A DNA stretch of 64,000 nucleotides, taken from NCBI GenBank assembly GCA_963843645.1, contig CAWJLE010000008.1:62001-126000 (forward strand). Direction: 5' to 3'. Positions 35,367 through 43,398 of this stretch are shown here, piece after piece. The notes under the pieces are model-generated. The model had not been told where the DNA came from. It worked only from the letters and a program-made list of their open reading frames with translations, and made no database searches. Both the position numbers and the translations under genes were made by a program. The DNA comes from CAWJLE01 sp963843645 (GTDB lineage: Bacteria; Chloroflexota; Anaerolineae; DAOTYC01). Numbering within the stretch: the stretch's first letter is position 1; the number at the start of each line of letters is the position of its first letter.

Positions 35367-36307
35367 TGACGGACATGGTGGCCCCACTGGAGGCATACGG
35401 TCGCGCCCTGGTCGAGCTGGGGCTCGAGAACGATAAAGTGATCGTGCTGGACGCGGACCTGGCGCCCGCGACCAAGGTGAACTACTTCGCTCAGGCCATC
35501 CCGGAGCGCTTCTTTCAGGTCGGCATCGCCGAGCAAAACATGGTCGGCATGGCGGCCGGCATGGCGACGTGCGGCTACATCCCGTTCACGAGCACGCTGG
35601 CCGTTTTCTCTACGTCGCGTGTGATGGACCAGATCCGCGTGACGGTGGCGCAGCCGCGGCTGAACGTCAAGATCGTCGGCACGTTCTTGGGGCTGATCCC
35701 TGGCCGGGTTGGCAAGACCCATCAGGCCATCGAAGACGTAGCGGCAATGCGCGCTCTGCCGAACATGGTTGTGGTGAGCCCAGTCGACGCCAACGAGACG
35801 CGGGCGGCGCTGTGGGCGATTGCGGCGTACGATGGTCCGGTGTACATGCGCGTGCCGCGTGAACCGGCGCCGAACTTCATGCCGGTGGGCGAGTTCCAAA
35901 TCGGGCGGGCGACGTTGTTGTGCCAGGGCAGCGACGTGACCATAATCAGCACGGGCATGATGACCGGGCACGCGTTGCTGGCGACGCAAACTCTGGCGGA
36001 AGAGGGCATTTCGGTGACGTTATTGCACGTGCCCACCGTCAAGCCTATCGACACGCAGGCCGTCGTGGACGCAGCGACGCGGACGGGGCTCGTGCTGACG
36101 GCGGAGGACCACAACATCATCGGCGGTCTCGGCGGCGCGGTGTGCGAGGTGTTGTCACAATACCGGCCGACGCCGGTCTACCGGCTGGGGATCATGGATA
36201 CCTTCGGCCGGACCGGACGCAACGAGGAGTTGCTGGAGGAATACGGGCTGATGCCGCACCACATCGCCGCGGCCGCCCGTGACTGGCTCAAATCACACCG
36301 AAGCTAG
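35366..36307 (+). CDS. Transketolase, C-terminal subunit (pair B)
   Basis: 313 residues. IPERFFQVGIAEQNMVGMAA carries the catalytic glutamate region, and GRVGKTHQAIEDVA, VVSPVDANETRAA and EDHNIIGGLGGAV are shared with pair A. AAAGGAGACCTG precedes the ATG that overlaps the N-subunit stop, copying the pair A junction exactly, which supports gene-pair duplication. Together with the N subunit it should make a functional thiamine-diphosphate enzyme moving two-carbon units between sugar phosphates. A terminator hairpin follows at 36327. Confidence 0.94.
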   Translation: MTDMVAPLEAYGRALVELGLENDKVIVLDADLAPATKVNYFAQAIPERFFQVGIAEQNMVGMAAGMATCGYIPFTSTLAVFSTSRVMDQIRVTVAQPRLNVKIVGTFLGLIPGRVGKTHQAIEDVAAMRALPNMVVVSPVDANETRAALWAIAAYDGPVYMRVPREPAPNFMPVGEFQIGRATLLCQGSDVTIISTGMMTGHALLATQTLAEEGISVTLLHVPTVKPIDTQAVVDAATRTGLVLTAEDHNIIGGLGGAVCEVLSQYRPTPVYRLGIMDTFGRTGRNEELLEEYGLMPHHIAAAARDWLKSHRS

Positions 36308-36326
36308 AAGGAATAGCGCGGATTGT

Positions 36327-36360
36327 AGTGGCTTTTGCCTCCGGTGGGGCAAAAGCCACT
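36327..36360. terminator. Terminator between transketolase pair B and the M29-type gene
   Basis: AGTGGCTTTTGCC pairs with GGCAAAAGCCACT around TCCGGTGG. The hairpin lies between convergent genes, and its last base is the first base of the M29-type stop codon. The stem is A/T-rich in the middle, so it may work in both directions. Confidence 0.65.
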
Positions 36361-37349
36361 CAGCAGAACTCGGCGAGCTCTCCCTGGAACTTGCCGTCCC
36401 TCAGAATCGGGTCGTCATCGAGGTGGATCGTCGGATTGCTGAAGATTCCATCGAGGTGAATCTTGGCTCTGACCGTTCCGCCCGGGAAAGAAGCGTTGCT
36501 GCCGGTGCTCACGTGACTCCAGCCGAAAATTCGTTCACCCTCGAAACTCGGATCCTCTCCGACCAACGCGGCGCCGGGATTGGTGCCGATGCCCCAGGCC
36601 GCGAAACGATAGGCGTTCTCGTCCTCGAGTGAAGCGAGGAGCTTCTCGAGACGGGCCGCATCGCTTCCGCCGTCGATACGAACGAGCCGCGACGCCTCGA
36701 AGGTCATCGTCACCGTCGTGGATAACCGGCCGATCTGTGTAATCGCGCCGTCAACGACTGCTTTGCCGGTCGCACTGCCTTCGACCGGGACGCTCAGAAA
36801 CATGCCGGGCGCGAAGAAATCGAGCTCGCCGGGTTTTTCGCACATCCCATCAATGCAGGTCACGGGATGGGCCAAACGATACGAGATATCCGTGCCCAAA
36901 GACGTCGACACGTGCGCCGTCTGGGCTTGCCCCACGCGCCGGCACAGGCGGTTCGTGAAGGCGGCCAGCGCGGGCATGTCGACCGACAGGGTCCGCAGGA
37001 AGCCGTCTGCCGTGATGCCCGGCATGGAGATCACTCGGGCGCCTGCTTTTTGGGCCTGCACTCGAGCATTCGAGTGAGACAGCGAATACGTCGTGTAGAA
37101 AAAGGCCAGATCGACTGCGGTCACGGCGGCGGTGACCGCGGCGGGAGGCTCCTGGGGAGTGCTGCGCCGCGTGGGAATGACCATGAGGGTCGCCTCGCAG
37201 CCTGCAGCCAGAGCTGCGCCCATCAGGGCCTGCGCGACGCTCTGCTCCCGCATCGTATCGGTCACCACCAGCACACGCTCGCCCGGGCGAGCGCCGGCAC
37301 AGACTTCAACCGCGGCCCGGGCAGCTTTCTGCATCTCGACGGTTTTCAT
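36360..37349 (-). CDS. M29-family (NicX-like) metal-dependent enzyme
   Basis: 329 residues from the ATG at 37349. The fold is that of M29 aminopeptidases and of the related 2,5-dihydroxypyridine 5,6-dioxygenase NicX. The C-terminal half shows FGWSHVSTGSNASFPGG, VRAKIHLDGIFSNPTIHLDD, with the acidic and histidine ligands (E/H/D) of the metal site, and GTNPGAALVGEDPSFEGERI. It is transcribed away from the GntR operon and shares the regulatory region 37350-37627, so it probably belongs to the same regulon. Whether it is a peptidase or a ring-cleaving dioxygenase cannot be decided from the sequence alone. Confidence 0.78.
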   Translation of the reverse strand: MKTVEMQKAARAAVEVCAGARPGERVLVVTDTMREQSVAQALMGAALAAGCEATLMVIPTRRSTPQEPPAAVTAAVTAVDLAFFYTTYSLSHSNARVQAQKAGARVISMPGITADGFLRTLSVDMPALAAFTNRLCRRVGQAQTAHVSTSLGTDISYRLAHPVTCIDGMCEKPGELDFFAPGMFLSVPVEGSATGKAVVDGAITQIGRLSTTVTMTFEASRLVRIDGGSDAARLEKLLASLEDENAYRFAAWGIGTNPGAALVGEDPSFEGERIFGWSHVSTGSNASFPGGTVRAKIHLDGIFSNPTIHLDDDPILRDGKFQGELAEFC

Positions 37350-37465
37350 CGATATCACTCCTCACCCCCACGATTTGACGACGAGTTGCACTCCAGCGCA
37401 GTATACTACGGTTCTCCTGTCGGGGCAATCGCCGCTTTGCGCAACAACTGAAATGAGAAAACGCC

Positions 37466-37494
37466 TTGACAGGCAAATGCTAAAGTGCTATACT
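37466..37494 (+). promoter_or_regulatory. Consensus promoter of the GntR operon
   Basis: TTGACA, 17 nt, TATACT. It lies about 135 nt upstream of the GTG at 37628, with the operator-like repeats directly downstream of it. Confidence 0.78.
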
Positions 37495-37510
37495 GGTTTC
37501 ATCCGCATGA

Positions 37511-37533
37511 TTGTCAACCGGTCAACCGGTCAC
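37511..37533. promoter_or_regulatory. Candidate GntR operator (TCAACCGG repeats)
   Basis: TTGTCAACCGGTCAACCGGTCAC contains two direct copies of TCAACCGG and an imperfect palindrome CCGGT-CA-ACCGG, which resembles the short T-GGT/ACC-A type half-sites bound by FadR/VanR-subfamily GntR proteins. Position +17 to +39 relative to the predicted start favours repression. Matching to the encoded regulator is inferred. Confidence 0.55.
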
Positions 37534-37627
37534 CATGTCCGCGTGACTGACCAACATTGTAACGTCGCTGGGACTATCCCTCGTGGGTGCCTAAAAAGCC
37601 GACCAACTGGACTATTCAGGCGGATGA

Positions 37628-38350
37628 GTGTGCACTGTGGCAGATTCTGATGTGGACTTCGGTTTCGTGACACTTCTGCCCGATCGTGCCCTCGGAGCCC
37701 AGATCGCCGTTCAGCTCCGGGACGCGATCGCGGTGGGCACTTTGAGGCCGGGCCAGCGCATCGTCGAGCACCAGATTGCCACGTCCATCGGCACCAGCCG
37801 TGGCCCTGTCCGCGAAGCCCTCAAGATGCTGGAAAACGAGGGGCTCGTCGTGCGGTCGGTCCACCGCGGCACCGTAGTGACCAGTCTGAGCATCGCCGAC
37901 GCCAGGGAGCTGTGGACCCTGCGCGAGGCGCTCGAGCTCCTCGCCGTCCAGTACATCTACGAAAATGCGAACCCCGAGCAGTTCGACGAATTGGATCGGA
38001 TCGTCGATCGGATCGCCCTCCAAATGAAAAGCAACTTCACCCATTTCGAATCCATCGACATCGACGTGCTGTTTCACCACACTCTGTGCAAGATATCAGG
38101 GCACAAGCTGGTGTTGGAAGCTTTCGACAATATCAGCGGTCGACTGCGGCGGCTTCTTTTGACCTATCGGCAGGTGACGCCGGGTATCTGGAGGAAGGTC
38201 GGAGTGCCTCAGCATCGCGACATCGCTGCCGCTTTGCGCCGTCGGCCCCTCGAAGAAACACGGGTCATCCTCCGAGGGCACATGACGGCCACGTATGAAG
38301 CGATTGCCGCAACTTTTGAGCAAAAGGGAGACCTATCACCGGGAACCTGA
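37628..38350 (+). CDS. GntR-family (FadR/VanR subgroup) transcriptional regulator
   Basis: 240 residues. The winged helix-turn-helix is LRDAIAVGTLRPGQRIVEHQ, ...TSRGPVREALKMLENEGLV (about residues 25-85), followed by an all-helical FCD-type effector domain (LWTLREALELLAVQYIYE, FHHTLCKISGHKLVLEAF, HRDIAAALRRRPLEETRVIL) with metal-ligand-like histidines. I take the GTG at 37628 as start; the GTG at 37637 is possible. As first gene of the long catabolic operon it should repress that operon until a small organic acid or sugar acid binds. The M29-type gene diverges from it. Confidence 0.9.
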   Translation: MCTVADSDVDFGFVTLLPDRALGAQIAVQLRDAIAVGTLRPGQRIVEHQIATSIGTSRGPVREALKMLENEGLVVRSVHRGTVVTSLSIADARELWTLREALELLAVQYIYENANPEQFDELDRIVDRIALQMKSNFTHFESIDIDVLFHHTLCKISGHKLVLEAFDNISGRLRRLLLTYRQVTPGIWRKVGVPQHRDIAAALRRRPLEETRVILRGHMTATYEAIAATFEQKGDLSPGT

Positions 38351-38426
38351 CTGCGACATTGGATCAGCAGGGTGGCCGGTTCCATTGACTGAGACCAGGA
38401 TCGATGAAAGGAGACGGTTTGAGGGA

Positions 38427-39455
38427 ATGAAAGCCTTGGTGAAATATGCAGCGGGATTCGGGAACGTCGGCGTCCGCGATATGCCGGAACCGACTCCCGG
38501 GGACGGGCACGTCAAGGTTGAGATCGAGTACGCGGGTATCTGCGGCACCGACATCCACATCTATCGGGACAAGTACCCGAGCTCCCCGCCGGTCATACTG
38601 GGGCACGAGTGGTCGGGGCGGGTGGTGGAGCTCGGCCCGGGGGTGGATTCAGTCGAGCTGGGCGATCGCGTGACCAGCATCCCAGCCGAGGTGACCTGCG
38701 GCAAGTGCCGGTACTGCCTCGAAGGGCACATTTACCAGTGCAAAGATCGGCTGTCGTTCGGCAGCGGGGTGCACGGCGCATTCGCCCCGTATGGGATCGT
38801 CTCCGCCAACAGGATCCGCCACCTGCCGGAGGGGGTGAGCTTCAAAGCGGGCGCCCTGACCGAGCCTCTCGCTTGCTGTGTCAAAGCGGTGTCTTCGACC
38901 CACATTGCGGCCGGCGACGTCGTGGTCGTGTCCGGCCCGGGGCCGATGGGACTCATGACCCTGCAGTTGGCCAAGCTGGACGGCGCCTACGTCGTGCTGA
39001 CGGGGACGTCGGCGGACAGGCAACGGCTCGAGATCGGCAAGCAGCTGGGCGCGGACCTCACGCTCAACGTGGAACAGGACGATGTGGACGCGATCGTGAA
39101 GGACCTGACTCAGGGGTACGGGGCCGACGTCATCCTGGAATGCTCCGGCGCGCCGGCCGCGACGCGCTCCGGTTTTCAGGTGGTCCGGAGAGAAGGGAAG
39201 TTCACCCAGATCGGCTTGCACGAAGAGCCGTTCCAGTTCGATTTCGTGCAGATTCTCTTCAAAGAGGTCAGCGTCGTCGCTTCTTTTGCCACGGTCTTCG
39301 AGAACTGGGACCGAACCTTGCTGCTGATGGGTCAGCAAAAGCTCAATCTGGAGGCCATCGTCAGCGACGTGCTGCCCCTCACCGACTGGGAGATCGCCTG
39401 GAAGAAGATCGAGGCTCGCGAGGGCCTGAAGATCCTGCTCACGCCCGTGGGCTAG
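38427..39455 (+). CDS. Zinc-dependent sugar/polyol dehydrogenase (MDR family)
   Basis: 342 residues from the ATG at 38427; GAAAGGAGA is 13 nt upstream. CGICGTDIH with GHEWSG is the catalytic-zinc site, and CGKCRYCLEGHIYQC holds the structural zinc. VVSGPGPMGLMTLQLAK is the NAD-binding fold. Closest in type to sorbitol, threonine or L-galactonate dehydrogenases. It directly follows the GntR regulator and precedes an amidohydrolase of the lactonase class, which suggests dehydrogenation of a sugar to a lactone or keto-sugar and then hydrolysis. It is one of three MDR enzymes in the window, each under a different regulator. Confidence 0.9.
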   Translation: MKALVKYAAGFGNVGVRDMPEPTPGDGHVKVEIEYAGICGTDIHIYRDKYPSSPPVILGHEWSGRVVELGPGVDSVELGDRVTSIPAEVTCGKCRYCLEGHIYQCKDRLSFGSGVHGAFAPYGIVSANRIRHLPEGVSFKAGALTEPLACCVKAVSSTHIAAGDVVVVSGPGPMGLMTLQLAKLDGAYVVLTGTSADRQRLEIGKQLGADLTLNVEQDDVDAIVKDLTQGYGADVILECSGAPAATRSGFQVVRREGKFTQIGLHEEPFQFDFVQILFKEVSVVASFATVFENWDRTLLLMGQQKLNLEAIVSDVLPLTDWEIAWKKIEAREGLKILLTPVG

Positions 39456-39524
39456 AACCGACCTGCGGCGGTGACGCCTGCCCGAGCGCGCAGCCGATAC
39501 GTGACAGACCAAAGGAGGACTGGC

Positions 39525-40420
39525 ATGAGAATTACCGATGCTCACATTCACTTCTGGACTCCGGATACCTTCGCCTATCAGATGAACAAGGAGCCGCCTC
39601 AGACAGGCGATCCGGAGGCCGTCAAAACCACCTGGAACTTTCTCCCCCGGAGATGGTCCAGGTCCTCAACAAGACCTGGGGCCCGCGAGAGCTGAAACCT
39701 CTGCTGGATGAAGTTGGAGTGGACCAGGTCGTCCTCGTTCAGACCTATCACACCTACGAGCATAACCGCGATTTCCTGGCGGCGGCCGCGGCCAACGACT
39801 GGGTTGGCGGCGTGGTCTGCTGGGCGGATCTGACCGACAAGAACCTCGGACGCGTGCTGGACGAGCACCAGAAACACCCCAAGTTCAAGGCAGTGCGGCA
39901 CATCTGGCACGACGAGCAGGATCCGGGCTGGAATGCCCGACCCAACGTCCTCGCCGGGCTCAAGGAGCTCGAGCGCCGCGGGCATCCCCTACGATCTGCT
40001 CGTGAAAGCCCCCAACTGGCCGTACATGCGGGTCATCGCCGAGGCGCTGCCCGATCTGCCGCTGGTCATCGATCACATCGCCAAGCCTCGCATCGACGAG
40101 CACCAGTTCGACGATTGGGCGGAAGTCATGGATGAGATCGCACAGTATCCCAACGTGATGTGCAAGCTGTCGGGTCTGGCGACCGAGGCGAAGTGGCATG
40201 CGTGGAAGACCTCCGATTTCCAGCCTTACGTCGATAAGGTCGTGGCAGCCTTCGGCCCGATCGCACCATGTACGGGGGCGATTGGCCGCCCAGCCTGCTC
40301 GCCGCGGATTCGTACAAGCAGGTCTTCGAAGCCGTCATGGAGTGCATCAAGAACGTGAGCGCGGCCGATAAGGCCAAGATCATGGGAGAGACCGCCCGGC
40401 GTTTCTACAAGCTGGACTGA
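39525..40420 (+). pseudogene. Amidohydrolase (lactonase-like) broken by three frameshifts
   Basis: The start MRITDAHIHFWTPDTFAYQM (ATG at 39525, AAAGGAGGACTGGC upstream) is the amidohydrolase-2 N terminus with its HxH metal site. The remaining family sequence lies in changing frames: LPPEMVQVLNKTWG... after about 39640, IPYDLLVKAPNWPYMRVIAE after about 39981, and MYGGDWPPSLLAADSYKQ after about 40258, ending at a stop at 40418-40420. Each jump needs one base (minus, plus, minus) at a C or G run. Corrected, it is about 298 residues, the normal size for L-fuconolactonase-type and related hydrolases. Three shifts in a single gene inside an otherwise intact operon suggest sequencing error or a recently decayed gene. 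Confidence 0.75.
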
Positions 40421-40587
40421 CGTCATTTCTCAGGGCCAGAGTGCGTCTTGCTCAGTCCTCAATCCGGGGGGAGGAGGTGAGTCAGAAAACATCACGATTG
40501 GAGACCGCCGGTAGACAACGATGTTAGTCGGGCGTCATCGGGGCATCGAGTGAAGATTGCGCACAGGTGCGGATCAAGGAGGAAGAC

Positions 40588-41745
40588 ATGATTCCCAGAA
40601 GGACCACGACAGTTCTCATCAGCGCACTGATGGTTCTCAGTCTGCTGATCGGCACGTTCGCGTTCGTGTCTGCACAGGCACCGACGCCAGGCAGCGAGAA
40701 GCCGCAGTGGGACGCGTTCAAGGGCTTCGATGCGAGCAAGTGCTACATCCCAAAAGCATCTGACACTCCTAAGATCAAGGCGCCGGCGACGAAAGCGCCG
40801 CCCTATCGCATTGCCATCAGCAACTCCTACATCGGCAACGACTGGCGAACGGAGATGATCCAGTCCGTCAAGGCGTACGCGGAACGGCCGGAAGTGAAGC
40901 CCCTCATCAAGGAGCTGTACGTCGTTAGCTCCGGCACCGACGCAGCCGCCCAAATTGCGATCATCGACCTGATGATTGCCGCGAAGTACGACGCTATCCT
41001 CATCGATTCGGCGTCTGAGACGGCCCTGAACCCCGCCATCAAGCGCGCGCACGATGCGGGTATCGTCGTGGCCTCTTTCGACAACGTCGACAACTCGCCG
41101 TACTCGGTCCGTGTGAACCAGGATGGATTCCAGATCGGCAAGATGTGGGCCGAGTGGCTGGTCGAGCAGCTGAAGGGCGAGGGGAACGTCTTCATGGTCA
41201 CCGGCGTGACCGGTGTGCCGGAGGACACCCGCCGAGTTGCCGGCGCGCACTCCGTCTTCGATAAGACGCCCGGCATCAAGATCCTCGGCGAGCAGCCCGG
41301 GCAGTGGGCCAATGGACCCGCTCAGGCGGTCATGGCTACGGCGCTCGGCGCGTACCCGAAGATCGACGGCGTCTGGTGCGAGGGTGGCGATTTCGGCGTC
41401 GTGAAGGCATTCCAGGATGCCGGGAAGCCGTTCGTCCCTATCGCGGGCGAGGCTGAAAACGGTTTCCGCAGACTGGCCAAGGAGAACAACATTCCGATCA
41501 TCTCGATCGGCAATGCCCCTCCAATGGCTGCCGTCGCGCTCAAAGTCGTGATCGACATGCTGAAAGACGGCGCCGAAGTCCCGCAGGACATCATCCTGCC
41601 GCCGCCGACCGCCAAGAGTCCCGATCTCGTCGACGGTCGAGACTTCTTCTCGACTCAGCCTGACACTCTGTTCGTCGCGATTCAGATTCCGGCCTGTAAC
41701 ATTCAGTTCACGGCCGATGACCTTCTGGCGCAGAACCCCTATTGA
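40588..41745 (+). CDS. Sugar ABC transporter substrate-binding protein (second importer)
   Basis: 385 residues from the ATG at 40588, preceded by AAGGAGGAAGAC. A Sec-type signal (ISALMVLSLLIGTFAFVSA, cut near AQA) leads into a periplasmic-binding-protein type 1 domain: YRIAISNSYIGNDWRTEM, DAAAQIAIIDLMIAAKYD, DAILIDSASETALNPAI, IVVASFDNVDN and GVWCEGGDFGVVKAFQDAG. Unlike the binding protein at 15472-16590, it is not Tat-exported. A 12-bp hairpin follows it, which commonly raises binding-protein message over the downstream ATPase. Ligand is unknown but should be related to the GntR operon's sugar. Confidence 0.92.
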   Translation: MIPRRTTTVLISALMVLSLLIGTFAFVSAQAPTPGSEKPQWDAFKGFDASKCYIPKASDTPKIKAPATKAPPYRIAISNSYIGNDWRTEMIQSVKAYAERPEVKPLIKELYVVSSGTDAAAQIAIIDLMIAAKYDAILIDSASETALNPAIKRAHDAGIVVASFDNVDNSPYSVRVNQDGFQIGKMWAEWLVEQLKGEGNVFMVTGVTGVPEDTRRVAGAHSVFDKTPGIKILGEQPGQWANGPAQAVMATALGAYPKIDGVWCEGGDFGVVKAFQDAGKPFVPIAGEAENGFRRLAKENNIPIISIGNAPPMAAVALKVVIDMLKDGAEVPQDIILPPPTAKSPDLVDGRDFFSTQPDTLFVAIQIPACNIQFTADDLLAQNPY

Positions 41746-41758
41746 CGATCGATTCGGT

Positions 41759-41786
41759 GTGGGCGGGAGGCCTTCCTCCCGCCCAC
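41759..41786. terminator. Hairpin between binding protein and ATPase
   Basis: GTGGGCGGGAGG-CCTT-CCTCCCGCCCAC, a perfect 12-bp stem within the operon. It is not followed by a T-run. Placement right after a binding-protein gene fits a stabiliser or partial terminator giving more binding protein than transporter. Confidence 0.7.
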
Positions 41787-41841
41787 CCCCGTCGAGCCAG
41801 GGAGCGCTTGGAACCGGACAGACGGGTCCTGGAGGCTTGAG

Positions 41842-43398
41842 GTGGCTTTACTGGAAGCAAGGAGCATCTCGAAGCGTTTCGGCGGGGTCATCGCCCTGGA
41901 CGACGCTTCCTTCTGCTGTGACCCCGGGACGATCACGGCGCTCATCGGCGAGAACGGCGCCGGCAAGAGCACCATGGTCAAGGTCATCTGCGGCGTTCAC
42001 CGCCCGGATTCAGGCGACATTCTCTTCAAAGGAAAGCCTATCCATCCGCACAGCACGGCCGACGCGGCAAAATTGGGCATCGTGTCGGTTTTTCAAGAAT
42101 TATCGCTCATGCCTCACCTCACAGTCGCGCAGAATATTTGGATTGCCGATCCACCCCGCAACTCTTTTGGCTTCATCGACTTTAAAAAGCAGTCGCGCGT
42201 CACCGCCGAGCTTCTGCGGCGCCTGGGATTCAAAGGCATTCATCCCGACGCCCCCATCTCCGATTTGCCGCTGGCGGAACGTCAGCTCGTCGAGATCGCC
42301 CACGCCGTCAGCCGAAATCCGGACGTGCTGATTCTCGACGAGGGCACTTCAGCCTTGACCGCCAAGGAAGTTGGGCTCGTCTTCAACCTGATTCGCCGCT
42401 TGAGAGATGAGGGCAAGGCCATCGTGTTCATCTCCCATCGCATGAGCGAGATCAGCGAGTTGTGCGACGTCACCTGGGTATTCCGCAACGGAAAAGACGT
42501 CCGCTCCTTCCCGACCGGCTCTCTGAAGGGCGACGAAATCGTCCAGTTGATGATCGGGCACAAGCTCGATCAAGTTTTCCCACCCAAACCGCTGCGCGCA
42601 CGCTCACCGGAGCCGCTGCTGCAGGTCGATCACCTGAGCTGGGAGCGCTCGCTCCACGATGTGACCCTCTCCGTCGGCAAGGGCGAAATCGTAGGACTGG
42701 CAGGATTGGAGGGCCAGGGCCAGGGCGATCTTCTGCTGGCGTTGTTTGGGGTGTACCATGGACTGGTGGGCGATATTTTGCTGGACGGGAAGAGAGTCGA
42801 GATCAACAGCCCCGCGGCCGCGACGAGGCCCACTGTCGGACTTGCGATGATCCCCGCCGACCGCAAAACGGAGGGCCTGATTCTGCCGATGTCCATTCGG
42901 GAGAACATGACGATGTCGATCCTGGAGCGGCTGCGCGGCCGCCTGGCGATCAGCCGGCGGCGCGAGAGGGCAGCGGTAGACAAAATGATGGCGCGGCTTG
43001 CCGTCAAGGCGCCGTCCCCGCGCGTCGCGGTACGAAACCTGAGTGGAGGCAATCAGCAGAAGGTATCGTTGGCCAAATGGCTGCTCACCGAGGCGCGGAT
43101 CTACCTGTTGCACGACCCGACCCGCGGTATCGACGTTGGAACGAAACAAGAGCTCTATGCTTTGATGCGCGAGCTGGCGGATGACGGAAACGGCCTGCTG
43201 CTTTTCTCCAGCGACCTGGCCGAGATCGTGGGCCTGTGCGATCGAGCGCTCGTGATGTACGAGGGACGCATCGTTAGAGAGCTGATTGGGGACGAGATCG
43301 ACGAAGCCAATATCGTCGCTGCGGCGTTGAATCTGGATCAGCCTCAAGGCGCCGGCCAGCGCAAGCCAATGGCTGCATCGGAGGTAGCGGAAGCATGA
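41842..43398 (+). CDS. Sugar ABC transporter, double ATP-binding protein with altered second site
   Basis: 518 residues from a GTG at 41842 (GGAGGCTTGAG upstream). The first domain has GENGAGKST, a signature-region segment DLPLAERQLVEIA and Walker B VLILDEGTSAL. The second has signature LSGGNQQKVSLAKW. Its Walker B, however, reads IYLLHDPTRGIDVG, where the usual LDEP is HDP: the aspartate is replaced by histidine and the glutamate by aspartate. In the first domain DEG replaces DEP. The family often keeps one weaker site, but a histidine at the magnesium-aspartate position is unusual. Otherwise it is a normal partner of the two permeases that follow. Confidence 0.93.
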   Translation: MALLEARSISKRFGGVIALDDASFCCDPGTITALIGENGAGKSTMVKVICGVHRPDSGDILFKGKPIHPHSTADAAKLGIVSVFQELSLMPHLTVAQNIWIADPPRNSFGFIDFKKQSRVTAELLRRLGFKGIHPDAPISDLPLAERQLVEIAHAVSRNPDVLILDEGTSALTAKEVGLVFNLIRRLRDEGKAIVFISHRMSEISELCDVTWVFRNGKDVRSFPTGSLKGDEIVQLMIGHKLDQVFPPKPLRARSPEPLLQVDHLSWERSLHDVTLSVGKGEIVGLAGLEGQGQGDLLLALFGVYHGLVGDILLDGKRVEINSPAAATRPTVGLAMIPADRKTEGLILPMSIRENMTMSILERLRGRLAISRRRERAAVDKMMARLAVKAPSPRVAVRNLSGGNQQKVSLAKWLLTEARIYLLHDPTRGIDVGTKQELYALMRELADDGNGLLLFSSDLAEIVGLCDRALVMYEGRIVRELIGDEIDEANIVAAALNLDQPQGAGQRKPMAASEVAEA

